In this document: positions 28,732 through 37,222 of the stretch, one piece after another
Layout: each line of letters starts with the position of its first letter
How positions within the stretch are numbered: the stretch's first letter is position 1
DNA from: Erythrobacter sp.
GTDB taxonomy: Bacteria; Pseudomonadota; Alphaproteobacteria; Sphingomonadales; Sphingomonadaceae
Assembly: GCA_024642335.1 (NCBI GenBank)
Contig: JAHEBH010000023.1
Location: 1-38,764 of the forward strand
Length of the DNA: 38,764 bases
Direction: 5' to 3'
Notes under the pieces: model-generated
Told to the model about the DNA's origin: nothing
What the model saw: the letters and a program-made list of their open reading frames with translations, nothing else
Databases searched by the model: none
Program-made: the position numbers and the translations under genes

Positions 28732-29742
28732 GTGAAGTTCGGTATATTCGACCACGTTGACGATAGCGGCTTGCCACTGCGCGAGCATTTCGCAGCGCGG
28801 CTGCAGATGGTCGAGGCCTATGAGGCGGCGGGATTTGACGGTTACCATGTCGCCGAACATCACGGCACGCCGCTCGGCCATGCACCATCGCCCGGCGTCT
28901 ATCTCGCCGCCGTCAGCCAGCGCACCAGCCGTATCCGTTTCGGCCCGCTGGTCTTTCTCCTGCCGCTTTATCACCCGCTGCGTCTGATCGAGGAAATCGG
29001 CATGCTCGATGCCCTTTCGGGTGGGCGGCTGGAATTCGGCTATGGCCGGGGCATCTCGCCGATCGAGATGGGCTTCTACGGCGTCGACATGGCAGAACAG
29101 CAGGCGCGCGCGGACGAGGCTTTCGACGTGGTGATGAAGGGGCTGACATCCGAGCGCCTGTCGCATGATGGGCGCTTCTTCCGCTTCGACGACGTGCCGA
29201 TGATGCAGCCCGTGACGCAGAAGCCGCACCCGCCGCTTTGGTACGGTACCAATTCCCCGGCCTCGGTGCAGCGTTGTGCCGAGGCGCGGCTCAATATGGT
29301 CACCTTGCTGGCGGGCGAAACCATGCGCGCCATGATCGAGGGTTATCGCGCGGCCTATGTCGCATCGGGCGGCGCGCCCGAGGAGATGCCGCTATTGGGG
29401 GTCGGCCGCCATATCGTGGTGGCGGACAGCGACGATGAAGCGCTCGCGATTGCACGTCCCGCCTTCGCCCGCTGGCGCGCCAGCTTCGTCCATCTGTGGG
29501 AACGGCACGGGGCGGACAATCCCTTTGTAAGGAACTTTCCAAAGGATTGGGACGCGGTCGAAGCAGCGGGCACCGCCTGCGCCGGATCACCCGACAGGGT
29601 TCGGGCCTTCCTGCAGCGCGACGCGGAACTGGGCGGTTACACCTATCTGCTCGCCCAGCTTGCCTTCGGGAACATGACGGTGGAGCAGGTCACCCGCTCT
29701 TCCCGACTCTTCGGGCAGGAGGTCTTGCCCGCCTTCGCGTGA
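28732..29742 (+). CDS. Luciferase-like (LLM class) flavin-dependent oxidoreductase
   Basis: The 336-residue TIM-barrel enzyme begins at GTG with GGGAGGAG upstream. Family marks include MKFGIFDHVDDSG, GFDGYHVAEHHG, the flavin-region phrase IRFGPLVFLLPLYHPLRLIEEIGMLD (cut short: LYHPLRLIEEIGMLD near 82-96), and GGRLEFGYGRG. Such enzymes use FMNH2 or F420H2, usually supplied by a separate reductase, to oxygenate or oxidise small organics. No reductase is adjacent and the substrate is unknown. It is convergent with ribA, only 6 bases apart. Confidence 0.92.
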   Translation: MKFGIFDHVDDSGLPLREHFAARLQMVEAYEAAGFDGYHVAEHHGTPLGHAPSPGVYLAAVSQRTSRIRFGPLVFLLPLYHPLRLIEEIGMLDALSGGRLEFGYGRGISPIEMGFYGVDMAEQQARADEAFDVVMKGLTSERLSHDGRFFRFDDVPMMQPVTQKPHPPLWYGTNSPASVQRCAEARLNMVTLLAGETMRAMIEGYRAAYVASGGAPEEMPLLGVGRHIVVADSDDEALAIARPAFARWRASFVHLWERHGADNPFVRNFPKDWDAVEAAGTACAGSPDRVRAFLQRDAELGGYTYLLAQLAFGNMTVEQVTRSSRLFGQEVLPAFA

Positions 29743-29748
29743 GCGCCG

Positions 29749-30819
29749 TCAGGTGAGCAAATGCCCCGCACGGTCGCGCTTGGTGGCGAGATAGCGGAGA
29801 TTGTGCGGATTGGCGGGAAGCTGGTGCGCCACGCGTTCGGTGACGGTCACGCCCGCAGCTGCGAGCGCCTCCACCTTGGCGGGATTGTTGGTCATCAGCC
29901 GCACCTGGCCAACGCCAAGCAAGTCCAGCATACGCGCAGCCACGGGGAAATCGCGCGCTTCCACCGGCAGACCGAGCCGCGCATTGGCATCGAGTGTGTC
30001 CAGCCCTGCGTCCTGCAGGCGGTAGGCGCGCATCTTGTTGATCAGCCCGATCCCGCGCCCTTCCTGTCGCAGATAGAGCAATATGCCCCAACCGCCATGC
30101 GCGGATTCGCCTCCCATTGCGGCGAGCGCGGCGTCGAGCTGCGGGCCGCAATCGCATTTGAGGCTGCCGAAGATGTCGCCGGTCAGGCATTCGGAATGGA
30201 GGCGCACCAGCGGCGCGCGGTCGAAATCGGGATTGCCGATCACCAGGGCGACATGCTCGCGCATGTCGTCAACCTTGCGGAAGGCGACCAGTTCGGCCTC
30301 CTCGTTCGCTGAAATGGGCAGGCGCGCGCGCGTGGCGATCTTAAGTCTGGCGGGGTCGGACCAGTCCGCCAGATCCCCGACTTCCAGCGCTACAACCTCG
30401 CCCGCGTTCTCGGGGGCATGGAGGTAGGCAGGCAGTATGCCCGCAATCCGCGCCAGCTCCATTGCCGCCTCGGCCTCGGCAATGTGCTCGATCCTCTCTG
30501 CCATAAAGGGCCCCTTCAGCGGCGCGACAAGGTCGAGCGATGGATCGGCGATGGGGCGCGCTTCCTCCAGACCCATGGGTTCGGCGGCGCGGATCAGCAC
30601 GGGCAGATGGCCATCCGCCGCCTCGCGCTGGTTGGTGAGCTTGAGCGTTGCCGCACGCGCTGCGGAAATCAGCGCATGGGAACTGCGCGCCTCATGCGCC
30701 AGCGCGGTCTCCACCGGTAGCAATACCGGCGCCGCGCCGACCTTGATCGGCCAACCGTGGCGCAATGCGTCCACCGCCTGCGCCACCCGCCGGGCGGGGG
30801 AAGGAGAGGCGGCGGACAA
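29749..30819 (-). CDS. ribA: GTP cyclohydrolase II with degenerate RibB-like N-terminal domain
   Basis: RibA opens GTP as the first step of riboflavin synthesis. The C-terminal half has the zinc cysteines C211, C222 and C224 (SECLTGDIFGSLKCDCG), the GTP region EGRGIGL, and DTLDANARLGLPVEARDF. The first 180 residues resemble a worn 3,4-dihydroxybutanone-phosphate synthase (RibB): AEAAMELARIAGILPA matches the RibB helix motif, but the acidic metal-binding block near the RibB N-terminus and the GHTEA histidine are absent, so RibB activity is probably lost. Start is uncertain: TTG 30819 gives a family-like N-terminus; GTG 30786 is an alternative. It directly follows xth on the same strand. Confidence 0.9.
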   Translation of the reverse strand: MSAASPSPARRVAQAVDALRHGWPIKVGAAPVLLPVETALAHEARSSHALISAARAATLKLTNQREAADGHLPVLIRAAEPMGLEEARPIADPSLDLVAPLKGPFMAERIEHIAEAEAAMELARIAGILPAYLHAPENAGEVVALEVGDLADWSDPARLKIATRARLPISANEEAELVAFRKVDDMREHVALVIGNPDFDRAPLVRLHSECLTGDIFGSLKCDCGPQLDAALAAMGGESAHGGWGILLYLRQEGRGIGLINKMRAYRLQDAGLDTLDANARLGLPVEARDFPVAARMLDLLGVGQVRLMTNNPAKVEALAAAGVTVTERVAHQLPANPHNLRYLATKRDRAGHLLT

Positions 30820-30821
30820 TG

Positions 30822-31616
<795 letters not shown>

Positions 31617-31678
31617 GTCGGCGTGTCTAGGACGCAAGGCCGGATGCAGCAAGCGGCTCCCTGCGTGGCGACAAGGCA

Positions 31679-31811
31679 AAAGAAAACCCTCGTCCCGGGG
31701 GGCAAAGAGGGACGAGGGTTCCTTTTCAAGCGTTCGTCACGCCTTGCAAGCGAGCCTTGTGGGTGGACCGGGCAACAGGGGGGAAACCCGAATGCCACCA
31801 GCTTACCTGCA
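31679..31811 (-). ncRNA. Candidate small RNA between lolA and xth
   Basis: The 283-base gap codes for no protein but is highly structured on this strand. A -10-like TATATA (31817-31822) follows a TTCAAG box by 17 bases. The transcript would hold a stem GGTGG/CCACC (31795-31799 with 31762-31766) stacked on CGGG/CCCG (31787-31790 with 31769-31772) with a C-rich loop, a second 6-base stem near 31728-31744, and a strong terminator. The predicted length is about 130 bases. It might instead be an attenuated leader of xth. I do not recognise a known RNA family. Confidence 0.5.
31685..31720 (-). terminator. Strong rho-independent terminator
   Basis: AACCCTCGTCCC and GGGACGAGGGTT form a perfect 12-base stem with a 12-base loop. 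On this strand the stem is followed by TTTTCTTTT. It would end the candidate small RNA, or lolA read-through, before xth. Confidence 0.9.
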
Positions 31812-31813
31812 CA

Positions 31814-31825
31814 ACCTATATAGGT
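31814..31825. promoter_or_regulatory. Palindrome ACCTATATAGGT over the candidate small RNA promoter
   Basis: A perfect 12-base palindrome overlaps the TATATA -10-like box. It may be a regulator site or simply part of the promoter; no regulator is known. Confidence 0.35.
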
Positions 31826-31899
31826 GTTCCGGCCTGTCGCTTGAATGAATGGCGTGTCGCAATTTGTCGCATGGTTAAAACGGTTCGGCCCGTAGCCGT

Positions 31900-32562
31900 T
31901 CAGCGCGGGCGACGTGAAGACGGGCGCGGGTCGCGATAGCTGAATGCACTGTCAGGAATGGATACGCCATAGCGGTGGTTGCGCAGGCGGATGGTGGTGC
32001 GGTTATTCTGCGCATCCAGCGACACCCAGCTGGCCAGTTCCAGCCCGCCGGGAGCCGATGGCTTGTCCACGAAGATCAGCGTGATCTGGGGGAATTCGGG
32101 GCGTTCGGAATCCTGCACCGCGATGCTCACCACATTGGGTGAATTGGTGGGAACCACGCGGCCATATTGCGCCAGGTCGCGATTGGGATCGAGCAGCGCC
32201 CCAAGCGGCGAATTTCGAATCGGCCAGCGTTCCTCTCGCTGCACGTCGTAATCGACGAAGGAGAGCGTGCGGCCGTTGGAGACGACCAGCATGTTCGCAT
32301 CGTTATATTCGAAACGGATGGCGCCGGGATTGCGCCATGTCAGCGCGCCTTCCAGCGACTGGCCGTTGCGATCGGTCTGGGTGAAGTCGGCCTTCATCGT
32401 GGTGATGGCGCGTATTGCGCGAATGGCGCGGTCGAGCTGGTTGCCATTCTGCGCCGCCGCGGGCGTGGCAGTAACCGTGAGGGCGATGGGCGCAGATACG
32501 ACAAGAGCGCCGACACATGCGGCGCCCAAGGCTTTGTGCGAAATATGCTTCAACAGCTTCAT
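31900..32562 (-). CDS. lolA: LolA-like outer-membrane lipoprotein carrier
   Basis: LolA carries lipoproteins across the periplasm from LolCDE to the outer membrane. The 220-residue protein has a signal peptide (MKLLKHISHKAL, then a hydrophobic run ending ATPAAAQ), which fixes the start at 32562 rather than at an upstream Met. Mature features are ITTMKADFTQTDRNGQSLEG, WRNPGAIRFEY and VVSNGRTLSFVDYDVQ, typical of the LolA barrel. The C-terminal region is basic. It may serve the two small lipoproteins at 25 kb among many others. It is followed by the candidate small RNA. Confidence 0.9.
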   Translation of the reverse strand: MKLLKHISHKALGAACVGALVVSAPIALTVTATPAAAQNGNQLDRAIRAIRAITTMKADFTQTDRNGQSLEGALTWRNPGAIRFEYNDANMLVVSNGRTLSFVDYDVQREERWPIRNSPLGALLDPNRDLAQYGRVVPTNSPNVVSIAVQDSERPEFPQITLIFVDKPSAPGGLELASWVSLDAQNNRTTIRLRNHRYGVSIPDSAFSYRDPRPSSRRPR

Positions 32563-32656
32563 GCTCGCAATCCTAGCGGCGAAGCATTGAACTGTCACTG
32601 AACCGGGAAAGCTTTGACCGTTCAGCATGTCTGGCCCCTTCGCGGGAACAGCCTGC

Positions 32657-32821
32657 TTACTTGATCTTGCCTTCCTTGTATTCGACGTGCTTCTTCACCA
32701 CCGGGTCGTACTTGCGGAACGACAGCTTCTCGGTGATGTTGCGCGGGTTCTTCTTGGTCACGTAGAAATGACCGGACTCGGTCGAGTTCAGGCGGACTTT
32801 GATTGTTGCTGGCTTCGCCAT
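32657..32821 (-). CDS. rpmG: 50S ribosomal protein L33
   Basis: The 54-residue product starts [20 protein letters not shown] and has the L33 core [20 protein letters not shown]. The cysteines of zinc-binding L33 are absent, so this is the zinc-free form usual in alphaproteobacteria. The upstream in-frame extension to 33010 is not ribosomal protein sequence and is excluded. Confidence 0.97.
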   Translation of the reverse strand: MAKPATIKVRLNSTESGHFYVTKKNPRNITEKLSFRKYDPVVKKHVEYKEGKIK

Positions 32822-32969
32822 GACATTATTCCCAAAGGTCTTGTGAGGGCACCCGATTGCGCGGGGCGACCCGAAAAACAACAGGCGACGCGCCGGCGCC
32901 GCCCTTCGACGCGGGCCATTGCGGAAGAATCGGGCAAAAGTCAAGCGAAGCGGCGGCGTGTGGCGCTTT

Positions 32970-33374
32970 CTACCAGTCCACCCTGCCGCGACTGGCCTTC
33001 TTCTGGCCATGTTCCTTCTTGGCCTTCAAGCGCTTGACCTTGCCGAGGCGATTAACCCTTGTTTTTGCGCGTTTCTTCGGCTCCTTCAGGCTCGCCTCGA
33101 TCATCTCGGCGAGACGTTCGCGAGCGTCGGCGCGGTTGGCTTCCTGCGTACGAAACCGGCGCGCGTCGATCACGATTTCGCCTTTGGAATTGAGCCGGCT
33201 GCCCGCCAGTTCCTTCAGCCGGGCGAAGATTCGCGGCTCCAGCTCCAGCCGGTAGATGTTGACGCGCAGCTTTACCGCGGTCGCCACCTTGTTGACATTC
33301 TGCCCGCCGGGACCCGACGCAGCGATGAAGCTTTCCTCTGCCAGTGCCAGTGCGCGGTCGAGGATCGCGCCCAT
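32970..33374 (-). CDS. arfB: Alternative ribosome-rescue peptidyl-tRNA hydrolase ArfB
   Basis: ArfB releases nascent chains from ribosomes stalled without a stop codon, as a backup for tmRNA. The 134-residue protein has the catalytic GGQ in GPGGQNVNK (residues 21-29) and a basic C-terminal tail ([20 protein letters not shown]) that enters the empty mRNA channel. Length is typical. It starts 3 bases after the pseudouridine synthase stop, so they are co-transcribed; rpmG downstream keeps a translation theme. Confidence 0.95.
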   Translation of the reverse strand: MGAILDRALALAEESFIAASGPGGQNVNKVATAVKLRVNIYRLELEPRIFARLKELAGSRLNSKGEIVIDARRFRTQEANRADARERLAEMIEASLKEPKKRAKTRVNRLGKVKRLKAKKEHGQKKASRGRVDW

Positions 33375-33377
33375 CGC

Positions 33378-34037
33378 TCAGCTCTCTGCCGCAAAGCCCA
33401 GCGCGATGAAGTCCGCCGGCATAGGCGCGCTGGCGGAAATGGGCGGCTTGCCTTCGCGCGGTACCACCAATGCTTTGGCATGGAGCATGGTGCGGGCAAA
33501 CCCCGCTTTTGCGCCATAGACCGGATCGCCAAGCAGCGGAATGCCGATGCCGCTCGCCGCATGGACGCGAATCTGGTGCGTGCGCCCCGTCTCGGGGCGG
33601 AACTCCACCAGCGCGCGGCCATTGGCTTCTGCCACAACGCGCCAGTGCGTGGTCGATGGCTTGCCCTTCTTCGCCGGGATCATGCGCCAGCCCTTTTCGG
33701 CGCTGCTGATCTTGGAGAGGGACAGATCGATCGTGCCTTCTTTCTCTTCCGGAATGCCTGCCAGAATGCCGAGATAGGTCTTGCTGACCGTCTTCTCCTC
33801 GAAGGCGCGGTTGAACCGCTTCAGCGCCTTGGGATTGCGCGCCAGCAGCAGGCAGCCGGAGGTGTCGGTATCGAGCCGGTGCACCGCCTGCGGCTGGCGC
33901 TGGAAGCCGAGGCGCAGTTCGTCAAGTCGCGCTTCCAGCGATGGCCCGCCCTTGCGCGGCGTATCGACCGGCAGGCCCGCAGGCTTGTCGATCACCAGCG
34001 CTTCGCCGTCTTCAAACAGGATTTCGAGGTTGGCCAA
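33378..34037 (-). CDS. RluA-family RNA pseudouridine synthase
   Basis: The 219-residue enzyme isomerises uridine in rRNA or tRNA. It has the catalytic motif HRLDTDTSG (Asp56), the RluA strand EDGEALVIDKPAGLPV at the start, and GRTHQIRVH further on. There is no S4 domain; the short form resembles RluA/TruC-type enzymes, so the target base cannot be assigned. It is followed at 3 bases by arfB and preceded by an inverted repeat element. Confidence 0.93.
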   Translation of the reverse strand: MANLEILFEDGEALVIDKPAGLPVDTPRKGGPSLEARLDELRLGFQRQPQAVHRLDTDTSGCLLLARNPKALKRFNRAFEEKTVSKTYLGILAGIPEEKEGTIDLSLSKISSAEKGWRMIPAKKGKPSTTHWRVVAEANGRALVEFRPETGRTHQIRVHAASGIGIPLLGDPVYGAKAGFARTMLHAKALVVPREGKPPISASAPMPADFIALGFAAES

Positions 34038-34049
34038 TTCTGCAAAACT

Positions 34050-34142
34050 CCGCTCGCCCTGAGCTTGTCGAAGGGCCGTTTTCCTTGTTGCACCTGCGCC
34101 CTAGAAGGAAAAGCAATCCTTCGACAAGCTCAGGATGAGCGG
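34050..34142. repeat. Inverted REP-like pair (CCTGAGCTTGTCGAAGG)
   Basis: CCTGAGCTTGTCGAAGG at 34058-34074 is repeated as its exact reverse complement at 34118-34134, and outer arms CCGCTC/GAGCGG (34050-34055 with 34137-34142) extend the pairing. The motif is a familiar dispersed repeat in Sphingomonadales genomes, from memory. The pair can form a long hairpin between the aminotransferase and the pseudouridine synthase, which could end or stabilise a transcript. Confidence 0.9.
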
Positions 34143-34146
34143 TTCT

Positions 34147-35322
34147 CTAAGAAAGCGCGGCACCGATCCGGCGGATCGCCTCTTCCAGCACCGCATCGTC
34201 GGTGGCGAAGGAAATGCGGAAGCCGTTCTTGCCGCCGAAGGCGCTCGCCGCGACCACGGCAACGCCGTGATCGAGCAGGTGCAGCGCCAGCTTGCGGTCA
34301 TCCCCGCCGAAACGGTCCATCAGCGGCGTCGCGTCGATGAAGCAGTAGAAGGCGCCATCGGGAACGGGGGTGGAGAGGCCGGGAATGGCATTGATGCCTG
34401 CCACCACCATGTCCCGGCGCTTGCGGAAGCTTTCGCGCCAGTCGGCGAGAAAATCCTGCGGTCCCTCGAATGCTGCGACCGCTGCGGCCTGGCTGATACT
34501 CGCAGGATTGCCGCTGGAGTTGCTCTGCAATTTGCCCATGGCGTCGATCAGCCATTTCGGGCCGGTGGCGACGCCGATGCGGAAACCGGTCATGGCATGG
34601 CTCTTGGACACGCCCGAGACGGTGCAGATGCGCTCGGCAAGGTCAGGACAGAGGTTGGCCAGCGTGGCATGCGGCCCGTCGGTGTAGTTGAGCGGGGCGT
34701 AGATATCGTCGGACAATACCATGACCTGCGGGTGGCGGCGCAATACCTCGCCAATGCCCCTGAGCATTTCGGCCGGATAGACCGCGCCGGTGGGGTTGCC
34801 CGGCGAATTGAGCATCAGCCAGTTGGTGGACGGCGTGATGAGCGATTCCACCTCGCCCGGATCGAAACGGAAATTGCGGTGCGCATGGGTACGCAGCGGC
34901 ACCACCGTGCCCCCGGCAAAGCGGAGCATTTGCGGGTAGGAGACCCACCAGGGGGCGGGCACGATCACCTCGTCGCCGTGGCTGACGCTGGCGACGATGG
35001 CTTCGAACAGCGCCTGCTTGCCACCTGCGGTCACGATCACGCGGGAAGGATCGGTGGCGATGCCGAGATCGCGTTCGAAATGCAGGCAGGCGGCCTTCTT
35101 CAATGCCATGGTGCCGGTCACCGGCGTATATTTTGTGTCGCCCGCATCGAGCGCGGCCTTCGCTGCCTCGATCACATGCGGCGGCGTGGCGAAATCGGGT
35201 TCGCCCACAGACAACGAGATGATGTCCCTGCCCTGTTCGCGCAGTTCGGTGGCGCGGTCGGTCATCGCCGTGGTGGGCGAGGCTTCGATCCGCTGGAGCA
35301 TTTCACTGAGGGAACCTGTCAT
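34147..35322 (-). CDS. Class I/II pyridoxal-phosphate aminotransferase (aspartate type)
   Basis: The 391-residue fold-type I aminotransferase begins with the Ib-subgroup phrase ISLSVGEPDFATPPHV, and has SPGNPTG with Asn176, SDDIYAPLNY with the Asp/Tyr of the cofactor pocket, and the PLP lysine K240 in SGVSKSHAMTGFRIG. This points to an aspartate or aspartate/prephenate aminotransferase; exact substrate is open. Its ATG overlaps the pabBC stop (ATGA), giving translational coupling to folate synthesis. Confidence 0.92.
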   Translation of the reverse strand: MTGSLSEMLQRIEASPTTAMTDRATELREQGRDIISLSVGEPDFATPPHVIEAAKAALDAGDTKYTPVTGTMALKKAACLHFERDLGIATDPSRVIVTAGGKQALFEAIVASVSHGDEVIVPAPWWVSYPQMLRFAGGTVVPLRTHAHRNFRFDPGEVESLITPSTNWLMLNSPGNPTGAVYPAEMLRGIGEVLRRHPQVMVLSDDIYAPLNYTDGPHATLANLCPDLAERICTVSGVSKSHAMTGFRIGVATGPKWLIDAMGKLQSNSSGNPASISQAAAVAAFEGPQDFLADWRESFRKRRDMVVAGINAIPGLSTPVPDGAFYCFIDATPLMDRFGGDDRKLALHLLDHGVAVVAASAFGGKNGFRISFATDDAVLEEAIRRIGAALS

Positions 35323-37118
35323 GCGAGTACCGCCTTCATCAACCCGCGTACCGAATTGCCGAGGAAAAATCCCTGCTCGAGATCCTTAACGCGCAATTCA
35401 GCCTCTTGCGCGCGGCCTTCCTCGATCAGGTGGCGGCGCTGTATGCCGGGCAGCAGGCCAAGTGCAAGCGGCGGGGTCAGCAACGTGCCGTCCCGCTCGA
35501 CAAATATGTTGGAAAAACTCGCTTCGGTCAGCAACCCGTCCTCGCGCACGAAGATCGCCTCGTCCGCCCCGGTCGCCTGCGCGGCGAGGCGGCCCTCGTC
35601 ATAGAAGGCGCGGTCGGAGCTCTTGTGCCGCAGGCGCCAGTCGCTGGATACTACGGGCAGTGGCATGATGGCGCAGCGCACCACTTCGGGCAGCGCGCCT
35701 GCGCCCAGCGGAAGCGCCTGCAGGCTCACCTCGCCACTGCGGGAAAGCAGCAGGCGCAGCTTGGCGGGTTCCTCCAGTTCGAAGCACAATGCGTGGATAC
35801 GGTTGCGGGCATCGTGACGGTCGAATGCAAAGCCCAGCTCCAGCGCGCTCGCCTTCAAGCGTTCCAGGTGAAGTTCGAGCAGCGGAATGCCCTCTTGCGG
35901 GCCGAACAGCATGCTCTCGATCAGGTCCGCGCCGGAGGCCTCGCAGCGCAGGAAGTCGCTCTTGACCAGGCATTCGCGCCATTCGCTCATGCCCTTGCTG
36001 TCGGCCACAATCGCCCCGCCGACACCGGCGACAACCTTGTGGCGGTTGTTCTCGCCCGGCGTCAGGTGGACAGTGCGGATGGCGACATTGAAGGCGGCAT
36101 CGCCCTTGGGGCCTATGCGGCCGATCGCCCCGCAATAGGGGCCGCGCGCATCGCGTTCGGTCTCGTGGATCAGTTCCATTGCGCGGATCTTGGGCGCGCC
36201 GGTGATCGAGCCGCAGGGGAAGATAGCGCGCAACATGTCCATCGCGCCCTTGCCCTTCTGCATCCGCGCACGGACGGTGGAGACCATCTGGTGCACGGTG
36301 GGATAGCTTTCGATGGCAAAGGGGTTGTCCACGCGCACGCTGCCCGCTTCGGCCACACGCGAGAGATCGTTGCGCATCAGGTCCACGATCATCAGGTTTT
36401 CGGCCTTGTCCTTGACCGACGCGGCGAGTTCTGCGGCCAGCGCCTTGTCCTCTGTCTCGCTCGCACCGCGCGGGCGGGTGCCCTTCATCGGCTTCACCTT
36501 GGCCTCGCCATCATGGAGCGTGAAGAAAAGCTCGGGACTGAACGAGAGCAGCCAGTGCGATCCGTCAAAGATTACCCCGCCATATCCGGCAGCGGCGGCG
36601 GGACGGATCCTGGCATAGAGCGCAAGCGGATCACCCCTGGCTGCGCCTGCCAGCGGCATGGTGAAATTGGCCTGGTAGATATCGCCCGCGCGGATCGCTT
36701 CCTGCAGGCGGTCGAACTGCTCGAGATATTCTCCCGTGGAGATTTGCGGGTCGAGCGGGCCGATCGAGGCAGTGCCCGTTCCGCCGCGTTGTTCCAGCCA
36801 TGTTGGAACTTGTGCCGCAGGAATGGTCTGCACCTGGTCGAACAGGCCGAACCACACCATCGGACCGGATGCGCCGCTGCGTTCCTCTGCCAGCGGAAGC
36901 AGGCGCGGCTCCAGCGCCAGCCCGGCCTCATAGGCGAGATAGCCCGCCAGCGTGCCACCGGTCTCGCGCCGCGCGGTATCGGCCTCTTCCAGCACGCGCG
37001 AGACATCGCCGGGGCGATGCGCAACAAAGATGGCGCGCGGCTTTTCAAACAGCTGCGCGTCCATCGCGCCCGATTCGCGCGCGTCATCCAGCAGTACGAA
37101 TGGTTCGGTGCCCGCCAT
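35319..37118 (-). CDS. pabB: Aminodeoxychorismate synthase component I fused to aminodeoxychorismate lyase (PabB-PabC)
   Basis: The 599-residue fusion makes p-aminobenzoate for folate. The PabB half has KPMKGTRPRG with the catalytic Lys, IVDLMRNDLSR and CGSITGAPKIRAMELI. The PabC half starts at about residue 375 and has the PLP lysine in RLRHKSSDRAFYD and the phrase DGLLTEASFSNIFVERDG. The fused order B then C is known in Proteobacteria. Start 37118 has GGAGAGG before it; a Met at 37148 has none. The glutaminase partner PabA is not in the window. It overlaps the aminotransferase by 4 bases. Confidence 0.94.
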   Translation of the reverse strand: MAGTEPFVLLDDARESGAMDAQLFEKPRAIFVAHRPGDVSRVLEEADTARRETGGTLAGYLAYEAGLALEPRLLPLAEERSGASGPMVWFGLFDQVQTIPAAQVPTWLEQRGGTGTASIGPLDPQISTGEYLEQFDRLQEAIRAGDIYQANFTMPLAGAARGDPLALYARIRPAAAAGYGGVIFDGSHWLLSFSPELFFTLHDGEAKVKPMKGTRPRGASETEDKALAAELAASVKDKAENLMIVDLMRNDLSRVAEAGSVRVDNPFAIESYPTVHQMVSTVRARMQKGKGAMDMLRAIFPCGSITGAPKIRAMELIHETERDARGPYCGAIGRIGPKGDAAFNVAIRTVHLTPGENNRHKVVAGVGGAIVADSKGMSEWRECLVKSDFLRCEASGADLIESMLFGPQEGIPLLELHLERLKASALELGFAFDRHDARNRIHALCFELEEPAKLRLLLSRSGEVSLQALPLGAGALPEVVRCAIMPLPVVSSDWRLRHKSSDRAFYDEGRLAAQATGADEAIFVREDGLLTEASFSNIFVERDGTLLTPPLALGLLPGIQRRHLIEEGRAQEAELRVKDLEQGFFLGNSVRGLMKAVLA

Positions 37119-37222
37119 CCTCTCCGCTCTAGCCGGAAATCCGTGCATGTCTATTGCTTGACCGCCGATAGCAGCCTGCGCCAAGCTGGTCCGACGGAAA
37201 ATTCAGCGGAAACGGATGGCTT

